From positions 1 through 15,474 of the forward strand of contig CACWKJ010000009.1 of the NCBI GenBank assembly GCA_902761395.1: 15,474 bases of DNA, read 5' to 3'. This document shows positions 6,720 to 15,028 of the stretch, piece by piece. Positions within the stretch are counted from its first letter, which is position 1. The number at the start of each line of letters is the position of its first letter. The notes beneath the pieces were generated by a model that saw only the letters and a list, made by a program, of their open reading frames with translations, was not told the origin of the DNA and did not search any database. Origin of the DNA: an uncultured Elusimicrobium sp. (GTDB taxonomy: Bacteria > Elusimicrobiota > Endomicrobiia > Endomicrobiales > Endomicrobiaceae). Made by a program: the position numbers and the translations under genes.

Positions 6720-9317
6720 ATGGCTGAACAAAACAAAACAAAAAAAGAAAATGCACCTACACCACTAATGCAACAGTATCTGGATATTAAGGCAAATTAT
6801 CCGGATGTGATACTGTTTTTCAGATTGGGTGACTTTTATGAAATGTTCGGTGATGATGCAATAAAGGCTCACAAAATATTGGAAGTTATACTTACAAAAA
6901 GGCAAACAACTCCGATGTGCGGAGTACCTTACCATTCAGTAAATAATTATATCAGAAAACTTGTAAAAGCAGGTTTTAAAATAGCGATTTGCGAACAGCT
7001 TGAAGATCCGGCATCGGTAAAAGGTATAGTAAAAAGGGGAGTTGTCAGAGTTATAACTCCCGGAACAATTTTGGAAGATAATTTGTTGGATTCCAAGCAG
7101 AACAACTTTTTGATGTCTGTAATTGTGGATGCTTTAGACAAAAATGCAGCAATTGCGGTAAGTGATATTTCTACAGGAGACTTTTTTACATACAGATCTA
7201 CAGTATCTAATTTGGAAAACGAAATTACAAAATATAAGCCTAACGAAATAATTATACCTCAAAAAGATTGTGCAAACGAAAAACTTCAAACAATATTACA
7301 AAAGTTCGAAATATTAGCTTCACCGGTAAAAGATATTTATACGGACAGCGGTTATTGTGAAAGCTTTATAAAGAAAACTTTAAATGTTCAATCATTGGCA
7401 CACTTTAATATTGCGGATAAGCCCGACATCATTTCAGCTGTCGGAACAGTTTTTGTTTATATTCAAGAAAATCAACCGCAAACAATTTCTATATTACAGA
7501 ATATAAAATATATAGAAAATAACGATTTTATGGTATTGGATTCCGTAGCTATAAGAAATTTGGAAATATTAAGATCGTTATCTACTCTAAAACAAGAAGG
7601 TTCGTTGCTTGATGCTATAGATTCTACTGTTACACCGATGGGCGCAAGGCTGTTAAGAAATTGGTTAATAAAACCTTTATTAAACATTTCGGAAATTGAA
7701 AACAGGCAAAATAACACAAAAGTATTTGTTGAAAATACATCGTTAAAAGAAGAACTCAGACAAGATTTAAAATCTGTTTGTGATTTGGACAGGATTGTAT
7801 CAAGAATTGTTAGCGGCGGTGCTCATCCCAAAGAAATGTTGGCATTAAAAGATTCTTTGGTAATAATAAATAATATCTTACAAAAGTTGGAAAAAGAAGC
7901 CTCTTTTAAGACCAATATTGATACAAGTGTTGCTTTAAACATTATAAACAAAATAGAAAGTTATATAAATCCGGAAGCGCCAATACTTTTGAAAGACGGT
8001 AACGTAATAAAGAGCGGAGTATCAAAAGATTTGGACGATTACAGACTTTTAAGTAAAGATGCTAAAAAATATATATCCGATTTGGAAGTAAAAGAAAGAG
8101 AAAAAACAGGAATAAATACGTTGAAAATAGGTTATACTTCCGTTTTCGGTTATTACATAGATGTAACAAAATCCAATGTTCATTTGGTACCTGCAGAATA
8201 TATAAGGAAACAGACACTTACAAATTCGGAAAGATATATAACCCAGGAACTTAAAACTCTTGAAGAAAAAATAATTTCCGCACAAGATAAAATTATAAAA
8301 TTGGAAACTGAAATTTTTGTTTCATTGAGGCAGGAAATTGCGACATATTCCAACTACATATTAAACTTGTCGGCAATGATAGCCGAGCTTGATATCTTTT
8401 TGTCTTTTGCCGATAATGCAATAAGATACAACTATTGTTGTCCTAAGGTTTCTAATACTAAAAATTTGATTTTAAAAGATGCAAGACATCCTGTTGTCGA
8501 ACAAATTTTAAAAAGCGGTAATTTTGTTGCAAACGATGTGAATTTAAATGATACAAGTGAACGTGTTATGATTATAACCGGTCCTAATATGTCAGGTAAG
8601 TCGACATATTTAAGACAAACCGCATTGATAGTTATAATGGCTCAAATAGGTTCTTTTGTGCCTTGCAGTTATGCCGAAATAGGTATAGTAGACAGAATCT
8701 TTACAAGAATCGGTGCAGGTGACAATTTGGCGGGCGGAGAGTCTACATTTATGGTGGAAATGTCTGAAACAGCGAATATTTTGAATCAATATACAGACAG
8801 AAGTTTAATCATTCTTGATGAAGTCGGCAGAGGAACTTCCACTTATGATCGTATGTCTATTGCTTGGGCAATAATAGAATCGTTTTCGGATATGTCCAAC
8901 AAAAATAATGCCGGTGCAAAAGTTTTATTTGCGACACATTATTTTGAACTTACATCTTTAGCAAATAAAAACGGCATAATAAATAAAAGCGTTGATGTAA
9001 AAGAGTGGAACGGTAATGTTATATTTTTACATAAGATAGTTGACGGCGCCGCGGATAAATCTTACGGAATACATGTTGCAAAAATAGCAGGACTTCCGTA
9101 CAAAGTAACAAAAAGAGCTTACGAAATATTGAACGGTTTGGAAAAAAATCTTCATAAAAATTTCTCTAAATTCGAAAACGAAATTCAGCAACCGAATCTT
9201 TTTACTTCAATTGAGCCTGAAATTTTGATAGAATTAAGTAAGTTGGATGTAGATAGTTTAAGACCTATAGATGCATTAAAGTTGTTGTCCGAATGGAAAG
9301 AAAAATATAAAAAGTAG
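6720..9317 (+). CDS. mutS: DNA mismatch repair protein MutS
   Basis: MutS is a dimeric ATPase that binds mispaired bases and small loops and recruits MutL. The 865-residue length is normal for MutS1. The mismatch-reading Phe-X-Glu is at 39-41 in GDFYEMF. Connector, lever and clamp domains follow. The ATPase domain has Walker A TGPNMSGKST at 620-629, Walker B LIILDEVGRGTST centred on Asp700-Glu701, and the ATHYFEL switch. The C-terminus ends in a short PIDALKLLSEWKEKYKK helix. One oddity: the usual TYDGLSIAWA reads TYDRMSIAWA, with Arg711 where Gly is nearly constant. The ATG has TAAGG 6 nt upstream. A 13-bp gap leads to the PilZ gene, then mutL, so repair genes are co-transcribed. Confidence 0.97.
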   Translation: MAEQNKTKKENAPTPLMQQYLDIKANYPDVILFFRLGDFYEMFGDDAIKAHKILEVILTKRQTTPMCGVPYHSVNNYIRKLVKAGFKIAICEQLEDPASVKGIVKRGVVRVITPGTILEDNLLDSKQNNFLMSVIVDALDKNAAIAVSDISTGDFFTYRSTVSNLENEITKYKPNEIIIPQKDCANEKLQTILQKFEILASPVKDIYTDSGYCESFIKKTLNVQSLAHFNIADKPDIISAVGTVFVYIQENQPQTISILQNIKYIENNDFMVLDSVAIRNLEILRSLSTLKQEGSLLDAIDSTVTPMGARLLRNWLIKPLLNISEIENRQNNTKVFVENTSLKEELRQDLKSVCDLDRIVSRIVSGGAHPKEMLALKDSLVIINNILQKLEKEASFKTNIDTSVALNIINKIESYINPEAPILLKDGNVIKSGVSKDLDDYRLLSKDAKKYISDLEVKEREKTGINTLKIGYTSVFGYYIDVTKSNVHLVPAEYIRKQTLTNSERYITQELKTLEEKIISAQDKIIKLETEIFVSLRQEIATYSNYILNLSAMIAELDIFLSFADNAIRYNYCCPKVSNTKNLILKDARHPVVEQILKSGNFVANDVNLNDTSERVMIITGPNMSGKSTYLRQTALIVIMAQIGSFVPCSYAEIGIVDRIFTRIGAGDNLAGGESTFMVEMSETANILNQYTDRSLIILDEVGRGTSTYDRMSIAWAIIESFSDMSNKNNAGAKVLFATHYFELTSLANKNGIINKSVDVKEWNGNVIFLHKIVDGAADKSYGIHVAKIAGLPYKVTKRAYEILNGLEKNLHKNFSKFENEIQQPNLFTSIEPEILIELSKLDVDSLRPIDALKLLSEWKEKYKK

Positions 9318-9330
9318 TACCGGGGGCTTT

Positions 9331-9753
9331 ATGTTGAATAGAAGAAAATATTCAAGACTTCCTGTAATAAAAAATGTAGCAAAAGAAATTTTCATATCTA
9401 CGGATAAAGGCTATTTTCAAGGTTTAATAATTAATTTGTCTGCAGGCGGATTATTATTGTTGATGTATGCGGATTTGCCTGTAGGTACACAAGTTTGTTT
9501 CTTGTTCGACTATCCGCCTTTAGAAACCGAACCTATCTTCGGAGAAGTTATAAGATCAACACAAACAAAAGCAATTGTCAGAGAAGTTGCTATAAAGTTT
9601 ACAAAAATAAGTACATTAGATTCCAAAAAAATCAACAGATTAGCTATTGATTATATTGATTGCGAAAATAAAATAATGCTCGGTGCATTGGATGTTTGCA
9701 GAAAAGAGTGCAGTTATTATAATTTCTGTGAGAAGAAGTTAAAGATAAAATAA
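9331..9753 (+). CDS. PilZ-domain protein with C-terminal cysteine cluster
   Basis: PilZ domains bind the second messenger cyclic di-GMP and pass the signal to motility, secretion or polysaccharide machinery. The 140-residue protein has both ligand motifs: RxxxR (Arg5 to Arg9 in RRKYSR) and NxSxxG (Asn35, Ser37, Gly40 in INLSAGGLLL). The beta-barrel covers about residues 5-105. The tail has four cysteines at 111, 123, 127 and 133 (CRKECSYYNFC at 123-133), which could bind metal or form disulfides. There is no signal peptide, so it is probably cytoplasmic. It sits 13 bp after mutS and 1 bp before the mutL ATG, an unusual place for a PilZ protein. c-di-GMP binding is likely from motifs; the output is unknown. 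Confidence 0.82.
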   Translation: MLNRRKYSRLPVIKNVAKEIFISTDKGYFQGLIINLSAGGLLLLMYADLPVGTQVCFLFDYPPLETEPIFGEVIRSTQTKAIVREVAIKFTKISTLDSKKINRLAIDYIDCENKIMLGALDVCRKECSYYNFCEKKLKIK

Positions 9754-9754
9754 A

Positions 9755-11557
9755 ATGGCAATAAAGATTTTAGACGAAAACACTATAAACAAAATTTCCG
9801 CAGGGGAAGTTGTTGAAAGACCTTTAAATGTTGTAAAAGAGTTGGTGGAAAATGCTCTTGATGCAAATGCTACAACAGTATCGGTGGAAATAGAAAAATC
9901 AGGTAAAAAGTTTATTTCCGTTTGCGATAACGGTTGCGGAATGAACAAAGACGATTTACAAATGTCTGTTTGTCGTCATGCAACAAACAAAATAACAAAC
10001 TTTGATGACCTTTCAAACACGTTTTCTTTGGGCTTTAGAGGAGAGGCATTACCTTCCATTGCTTCGATTTCAATGTTTACAATAAAGACTCAGCAACAAG
10101 GTCAAAATTCCGGTTGGCAGCTTTCCATGAACGGAGAATCAAAACCTGAAATTCAACCTTGGGCGGGAGCTTACGGAACAACCGTTGAAGTAAGAAATTT
10201 ATTTTTTAATACACCTGCAAGAGAAAAATTTTTAAAAAGTGATATTACCGAAAAAGCTAAAATTATAAGTTGTTTGGATGAAATCGCTCTTGTAAGAAAC
10301 GATATAAATTTAAAGATAGTATCAGATGGGAAAGTTGTATCCGATTATCATAAAACAGATTCAAAGTTGCAAAGAATAGAAGATGTGTTGGGTAAAAATA
10401 TTTCACAAAAATTAAAACATATTTCTTTCGGTCATCCGAAAGTTGAAATAGACGGGTATATTACAACAAGACAAAATTCTTTCCCGCAAAAAAATATGCA
10501 ATATTTATTTGTTAACGGAAGATGTGTAAATTATCCTAAATGGTTAATACATGCAATATATCAGGCATCCAAAGAAGCAATACCTATAGGAAGACATCCG
10601 GGAATAATATTGTTCTTGAAAACCAATCCGTCCGATATTGATATAAATGTTCATCCTACAAAAAGAGAAATAAAGTTCGTTCAAGAAAACCAAATGTATG
10701 AACTTTTTTATTCTTTTATTAAAAACTCTTTGGAATCGGATGCTCCGGCAAACATAATAAATATTCAAAACGATTCTGTTTCTTCAAATGATACAAAAAA
10801 CAATTTTATTCCGCCCGAATATAAACACAGCGGCGGTTACGGCGGTATAAAGTATCCTTCAAGACAATTTAGTGTTAAAGATTATCAAAATGTTTATCAA
10901 ACACCTGTTATAAATAAAGAAGAAACAGGAATTACTTCTGTTTCGGAACCGGTAAAACTTACACAAACCGATTTGTTGCAACAAGATAATTTTAAGTTTA
11001 TAGGCCAAATTTTTGAAACATATATTTTAGTGGAAAAAGAAAAAAGTTTTTATATAATAGACCAACATGCCGCACAGGAAAGAGTAAGATATGAAATGTT
11101 TTCAAATCAGTTGGAACAAAACTCTTTGAAAATACAACAACTTTTAATACCGGATGTTTTTGAACTGCAAAAATCAAAAGCAATGTTATTAAAAAACAAT
11201 TTGGACACATTTAAAAAGTTAGGGTTTGATGTTGAGGAGTTCGGTGATAACAGTTTCAGATTAACCGCATATCCGGCACTTTTGGGAAACAATGTTAACT
11301 TTATTGAAATAATAGATGTTTTGGTTGGTTTTTTGGAAGAAGAAAAAACTACCGATGTTGAACAGATAAAAGAAAAAATTATAAGAGCTTCCTGCAGAAC
11401 AAGCATTAAAGCGGGGGACAAAGTCTATGAACAACAGGCAAAAGCTTTATTAAGAGAACTTTTTGCTTGTAAAATGCCTTGGACATGTCCTCACGGAAGA
11501 CCTACCGTTTACACATTAACACTATCCGATTTGGAAAAATTCTTTAAGAGAATTTAA
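9755..11557 (+). CDS. mutL: DNA mismatch repair protein MutL, endonuclease type
   Basis: MutL links mismatch recognition by MutS to strand removal. The N-terminal GHKL ATPase has catalytic Glu29 and Asn33 (KELVENALDA), Asp58 in DNGCGM, and GFRGEAL at 93-99. A variable linker (about 340-415) joins it to the C-terminal dimer domain. That domain carries the nicking-endonuclease motif DQHAAQERVRYE at 436-447 (DQHA-x2-E-x4-E), ACRTSIKAGDK near 547, and CPHGRPT at 578-584. This set is found in MutL of bacteria without MutH/Dam, so the organism probably nicks the new strand with MutL itself rather than by GATC methylation. The length of 600 residues is normal. The ATG is 1 base after the PilZ stop, and the gene ends before a shared terminator. 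Confidence 0.97.
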   Translation: MAIKILDENTINKISAGEVVERPLNVVKELVENALDANATTVSVEIEKSGKKFISVCDNGCGMNKDDLQMSVCRHATNKITNFDDLSNTFSLGFRGEALPSIASISMFTIKTQQQGQNSGWQLSMNGESKPEIQPWAGAYGTTVEVRNLFFNTPAREKFLKSDITEKAKIISCLDEIALVRNDINLKIVSDGKVVSDYHKTDSKLQRIEDVLGKNISQKLKHISFGHPKVEIDGYITTRQNSFPQKNMQYLFVNGRCVNYPKWLIHAIYQASKEAIPIGRHPGIILFLKTNPSDIDINVHPTKREIKFVQENQMYELFYSFIKNSLESDAPANIINIQNDSVSSNDTKNNFIPPEYKHSGGYGGIKYPSRQFSVKDYQNVYQTPVINKEETGITSVSEPVKLTQTDLLQQDNFKFIGQIFETYILVEKEKSFYIIDQHAAQERVRYEMFSNQLEQNSLKIQQLLIPDVFELQKSKAMLLKNNLDTFKKLGFDVEEFGDNSFRLTAYPALLGNNVNFIEIIDVLVGFLEEEKTTDVEQIKEKIIRASCRTSIKAGDKVYEQQAKALLRELFACKMPWTCPHGRPTVYTLTLSDLEKFFKRI

Positions 11558-11561
11558 TACG

Positions 11562-11595
11562 ACAATGTATAATTTATAATGTACAATGTATAATT
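11562..11595. repeat. Short AT-rich direct repeat after mutL
   Basis: ACAATGTATAATT occurs at 11562-11574 and 11583-11595, 21 bp apart, inside a run of ATAATTTATAATGTACAATG-like sequence. Similar short AT-rich interspersed sequences occur between genes in other low-GC genomes. I see no coding potential. It could be a remnant of a dispersed repeat or simple composition bias. Confidence 0.45.
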
Positions 11596-11613
11596 AACGA
11601 CAAATTATAAATA

Positions 11614-11650
11614 AAAAAACAGCAGGTATTTTTCATACCTGCTGTTTTTT
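11614..11650. terminator. Bidirectional intrinsic terminator between mutL and hppA
   Basis: A 16-bp perfect stem (AAAAAACAGCAGGTAT with ATACCTGCTGTTTTTT) closes a 5-base loop at 11630-11634. It has a T-run on both strands, so it can end the mutL transcript on the plus strand and the hppA transcript on the minus strand. It lies 57 bp after the mutL stop and 15 bp after the hppA stop on the other side. Confidence 0.92.
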
Positions 11651-11665
11651 ATTAAGATATTCTTA

Positions 11666-14050
11666 TTATTTTATTAACATACTTGTAAATGATCTAACTA
11701 CAAATATGATTGAAATTACAAAGAATATTGCTGCACAAACGATATGTGCTACAGGGTTTGTTAAAGTTAATGCAAGTTCCAAAGCCAACAAACCGAACAA
11801 AGTTGTAAACTTAATAATCGGGTTCAAAGCTACTGAAGAAGTATCTTTGAAAGGATCACCAACCGTATCACCTACAACTGTTGCTTTGTGAAGTTCAGAA
11901 CCTTTTTCTCTCATATCAACTTCAACGATTTTCTTTGCATTATCCCATGCACCACCGGCATTTGCCATAAATATTGCTTGGAACAAACCGAACAATGCTA
12001 TAGATATTAAATAACCTATAAAGAAATATGGCTCGATAAATGCAAAAGCTATTGTTGAAAAGAATATTACCAAGAACAAGTTCCACATACCTTTTTGAGC
12101 ATATTGTGTACAAATCTTAACAACTTCTTTACTTTGTTCTGTAGAAGCTTTTGTTACTCCGTCAAGTTTAATGTTACCTTTAATATATTCAACAGCTTTA
12201 TAAGCACCGCTTGTAACAGCATGGTTGGATGCACCGGTAAACCAGTAAATTACTGCACCGCCTGCAATCAAACCTAACAAGAAAGGAGCATGTAACAATG
12301 ATAATGAAGAAGCTACTGCACTTTCTCCGTTTGCTGCCATCAATGTGAATATAATGGAGAATATCATGGTTGTTGCACCAACAACAGCTGTACCTATCAA
12401 TACAGGTTTTGCTGTTGCTTTAAATGTGTTTCCTGCACCGTCGTTTTCTTCCAATGTTATTTTGGATTTATCGAAGTTTGGCTCGAAACCGAAATCTTTC
12501 TTTATTTCTTCTTTAATGTTAGGAACATTTTCGATTAAAGAAAGTTCATATACTGACTGTGCATTATCTGTAACCGGTCCGTAAGAGTCAACAGCTATTG
12601 TTACAGGTCCCATTCCCAAGAAACCGAAAGCTACAAGACCGAAAGCAAATACTGCAGGGTGACTCATAATATCAAAACCTGTTAAAGAACTTATTCCGTA
12701 AGCTATTGCCATAAGAGTAATTATAACAAGTCCCATCCAATAACCGCTGAAGTTACCTGATGTTAAACCTGCCAAAATATTTAATGAAGCACCGCCGTTC
12801 TTTGAAGAATTAACAACATTCTTAACAAAAGAACTTGCTGTTGATGTAAATATTTTTACAACTTCAGGAATTACGGCACCTGCTATTGTTCCGCAGGTAA
12901 TAATTACTGAAAGTTTCCACCAAAGTCCGTTTGCCAAATCTCCGATTATAAGGTTGGAAACTACGAATGTTAAAGCTATGGAAACAAAAGATGTAATCCA
13001 AACTAATGAAGTTAAAGGAGCTTCAAAGTTCATTTTATCTGCATTACCGTATTTTGATTTTGCCAAAGCACCGTTTATCCAGTAAGAAACAGCACTTGCG
13101 ATTAACATTATAAGTCTCATTACAAATATCCAAACAAGAAGTTTAACTTGGTTTACAGGATCTTTAACTGCAAGTATAACAAACGTTACCAAAGCAACAC
13201 CGGTAACACCGTAAGTTTCGAAACCGTCAGCTGTAGGTCCAACCGAGTCACCGGCATTATCACCTGTACAATCTGCGATAACTCCGGGGTTTCTTGCATC
13301 ATCTTCTTTAATATTGAAAACGATTTTCATCAAATCCGAACCGATATCGGCAATTTTTGTGAAAATACCGCCTGCGATTCTAAGAACTGAAGCACCTAAA
13401 GATTCACCGATTGCAAAACCGATGAAGCAGGGGCCTGCAAGTTCTCTCGGGATGAATACCAAAATTATAAGCATAACCAAAAGTTCAATACTTATAAGTA
13501 ACATACCGATGGACATACCTGATTTTAAAGGAATTGCAAATGTCGGGAAAGGTTTACCTTTTAAACTTGCAAATGCAGCTCTTGAGTTTGCAAATGTATT
13601 AATTCTCATACCAAACCAAGCAACCGTATAACTTCCTAAAATACCTATAATACTGCAAAGAATAATGATTGCTATTTTAACAAAAGAAAAACCTGTGTTT
13701 GCAAAATAAACTGCAATTATTACTGCAAGCAAAGCTTCCAATATAATAATGAATTTACCTTGTGTTATAAGGTATGTTTTGCAAGTTTCATATATTAATT
13801 CAGAAACTTCCAACATAGATTTGTGAACTGGTAAATTTTTGATTGATTTGTACTGAACAAAACCGAAAATCAAACCGAAAACACATACCAACAGACCGGC
13901 TGTTAATAATGCTGATCCGCTGATTCCGCCCAAAAACGAAACTGATGACAAGTCGGGCAATACAAGGTTTGCTTCACTTGCAAAACTTGGAACACTTGCC
14001 ATAGCCACTGCAAATACTGCTAACAACAAACTTCTTACTTTGGCTAACAT
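11666..14050 (-). CDS. hppA: Membrane-bound ion-translocating pyrophosphatase
   Basis: The enzyme couples hydrolysis of pyrophosphate to pumping H+ or Na+ across the membrane. The 794-residue protein has the family hallmarks: EDDARNPGVIADCTGD, then DNAGDSVGPTADGFETY (acidic substrate site, about 260-278), and near the C-terminus NAGGAWDNAKK and GDTVGDPFKDTS. About 16 hydrophobic spans are visible. It belongs to a divergent branch: GNTFKATAK has Lys544 where K+-independent enzymes have Lys and K+-dependent ones Ala, so K+-independent H+ pumping is likely but not shown. The N-terminus (MLAKVRSLLLAVFAVAMASV, then PSFAS) looks like a signal peptide or extra span. The start is set by GGAGAG 8 nt upstream; a further in-frame ATG at 14113 lacks a ribosome site. 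It is convergent with mutL and probably monocistronic. Confidence 0.94.
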   Translation of the reverse strand: MLAKVRSLLLAVFAVAMASVPSFASEANLVLPDLSSVSFLGGISGSALLTAGLLVCVFGLIFGFVQYKSIKNLPVHKSMLEVSELIYETCKTYLITQGKFIIILEALLAVIIAVYFANTGFSFVKIAIIILCSIIGILGSYTVAWFGMRINTFANSRAAFASLKGKPFPTFAIPLKSGMSIGMLLISIELLVMLIILVFIPRELAGPCFIGFAIGESLGASVLRIAGGIFTKIADIGSDLMKIVFNIKEDDARNPGVIADCTGDNAGDSVGPTADGFETYGVTGVALVTFVILAVKDPVNQVKLLVWIFVMRLIMLIASAVSYWINGALAKSKYGNADKMNFEAPLTSLVWITSFVSIALTFVVSNLIIGDLANGLWWKLSVIITCGTIAGAVIPEVVKIFTSTASSFVKNVVNSSKNGGASLNILAGLTSGNFSGYWMGLVIITLMAIAYGISSLTGFDIMSHPAVFAFGLVAFGFLGMGPVTIAVDSYGPVTDNAQSVYELSLIENVPNIKEEIKKDFGFEPNFDKSKITLEENDGAGNTFKATAKPVLIGTAVVGATTMIFSIIFTLMAANGESAVASSLSLLHAPFLLGLIAGGAVIYWFTGASNHAVTSGAYKAVEYIKGNIKLDGVTKASTEQSKEVVKICTQYAQKGMWNLFLVIFFSTIAFAFIEPYFFIGYLISIALFGLFQAIFMANAGGAWDNAKKIVEVDMREKGSELHKATVVGDTVGDPFKDTSSVALNPIIKFTTLFGLLALELALTLTNPVAHIVCAAIFFVISIIFVVRSFTSMLIK

Positions 14051-14058
14051 CTTTGCTA

Positions 14059-14064
14059 CTCTCC
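14059..14064 (-). promoter_or_regulatory. Ribosome binding site that fixes the hppA start
   Basis: On the minus strand GGAGAG lies 8 nt before the ATG at 14050. It argues against the upstream in-frame start at 14113, which would add 21 residues (MYIHSIYIF...) and place this site inside the coding region. Confidence 0.85.
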
Positions 14065-14133
14065 TTTTTTTATTTATTCTATATATGAATATATATATAC
14101 TATGTATATACAAAATATAAAATTTTGCTAAAG

Positions 14134-14162
14134 ATTATATTATTTTAAGTATTTGTTGTCAA
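14134..14162 (-). promoter_or_regulatory. Consensus sigma-70 promoter of hppA
   Basis: Read on the minus strand, TTGACA (14162-14157) and TATAAT (14139-14134) are separated by exactly 17 bp, a perfect consensus. Transcription should start near 14127, giving a leader of about 75 nt. The leader region includes an AT-rich inverted repeat, TATATAC-TAT-GTATATA at 14094-14110, which could be an operator or chance. Strong, possibly constitutive expression is expected. Confidence 0.85.
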
Positions 14163-14260
14163 TTTGGGATAATTTTTTACAAAAAATTCACAATTGTTTT
14201 AAGAAAAATTTTCATAAAAAGTATATAATTCATAATAGTTTGGTGTAGTGGCAAAAAATA

Positions 14261-14289
14261 TTGAAAAAACAAGCAAAATAGACTATAGT
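14261..14289 (+). promoter_or_regulatory. Sigma-70-type promoter for the gene at 14332
   Basis: TTGAAA (14261-14266) and TATAGT (14284-14289) are 17 bp apart, each matching consensus at 4 to 5 of 6 bases. Transcription would start near 14296, about 35 bp before the gene. The rest of the divergent gap (14163-14260) is very AT-rich and I see no other clear signal there. Confidence 0.6.
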
Positions 14290-14331
14290 TTTAAAAAGTG
14301 CAGATTGTAAATATTTACAGGGAAAAAATTG

Positions 14332-14922
14332 GTGAAATTGATTAAAACAAAATCAATTAAAGGTTTGTTTTCTGCAAGAGTGATAAATATTATTCTTGCC
14401 ATGATGATTTTTTTTAGTATGATAATAAATGGCTTTATGCCGAAATCAATACAGAATAGAGAAAATATCGTAGCAATAATGGGAGCCGTAGTAAATAATG
14501 TTATAGTGGAAACTTTTACAAGTTGTAATGATACATTAACGGCAATAAGTAACAGAATAACAAAAGATTTATATAAGTATTTGAAATTAGGAGAAGTTGG
14601 CACACAAGCACCGATAAGTAGTGGTCAAGAAAAAGAAGAAACCCCTGTAAATACCAGTAGTGACAGCGGAATAGAGATAGAAAGCAGACAGTATAAAGAA
14701 CTTGTAGAATATGGTGAAGATGAAGGTGTGGTAATAATATCGGTAGGTAAAGTAGCAGAGCGACTATACAGGTTATACAACAATGTCAAGGTGTATTGTA
14801 GAGCAGGGACAAACATAGGGCTTTTATTCTTCATTGTGTTTGTGATAGCAATAAGGAATAGGAAGGGATACGGGACAGGAATAAACAATAAGAATATAGA
14901 GAATAAAACTAACTTGTGCTGA
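14332..14922 (+). CDS. Unrecognised membrane protein with a transmembrane segment at each end
   Basis: I do not recognise this 196-residue protein. A basic N-terminus (MKLIKTKSIKGLFSARV) precedes a hydrophobic segment at about 16-35. A stretch of roughly 120 residues follows, including a polar Ser/Glu/Thr-rich linker (about 90-125) with negative charge. A second hydrophobic segment (IGLLFFIVFVIAI, about 160-173) ends in RNRK. Charge distribution puts both ends inside and the middle outside. GTG at 14332 is chosen because AGGGA at 14319-14323 is 8 nt upstream; TTG at 14329 (one extra residue) is possible. The 3' end forms half of a terminator hairpin and the TGA stop is in its loop. It is followed by another exported protein, so the two may work together, but no function can be given. 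Confidence 0.68.
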   Translation: MKLIKTKSIKGLFSARVINIILAMMIFFSMIINGFMPKSIQNRENIVAIMGAVVNNVIVETFTSCNDTLTAISNRITKDLYKYLKLGEVGTQAPISSGQEKEETPVNTSSDSGIEIESRQYKELVEYGEDEGVVIISVGKVAERLYRLYNNVKVYCRAGTNIGLLFFIVFVIAIRNRKGYGTGINNKNIENKTNLC

Positions 14923-14947
14923 TAAGGCACAGGTTAGTTTTGTTTTT
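14905..14947 (+). terminator. Intrinsic terminator overlapping the end of the preceding gene
   Basis: AAAACTAACTTGTGC (14905-14919) pairs with GCACAGGTTAGTTTT (14927-14941) in a 15-bp stem with one G-U pair and a 7-base loop. TGTTTTTT follows. The loop contains the TGA stop, so a ribosome finishing the upstream gene would cover the hairpin and could weaken termination, allowing some readthrough into the next gene. Confidence 0.85.
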
Positions 14948-15028
14948 TATATGGACAAAAATAGAGGAAAAAGAAATAGAAAAATGAAAAAAATAAATAA
15001 AAATATAGAAGAAGGACAGGAGGAAAAA

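Noticed and set aside
14051..14113. Longer hppA reading frame starting at 14113
   Set aside because: A strong ribosome site lies just before the ATG at 14050, and the added residues are encoded by the AT-rich leader.
14238..14255. TTGGTGTAGTGGC resembling part of a tRNA D-arm
   Set aside because: No acceptor stem, anticodon arm or T-arm can be folded around it.
14951..15028. Upstream in-frame ATG for the last gene
   Set aside because: There is no ribosome site before 14951, it sits directly on the terminator T-run, and AGGAGG stands before 15029.
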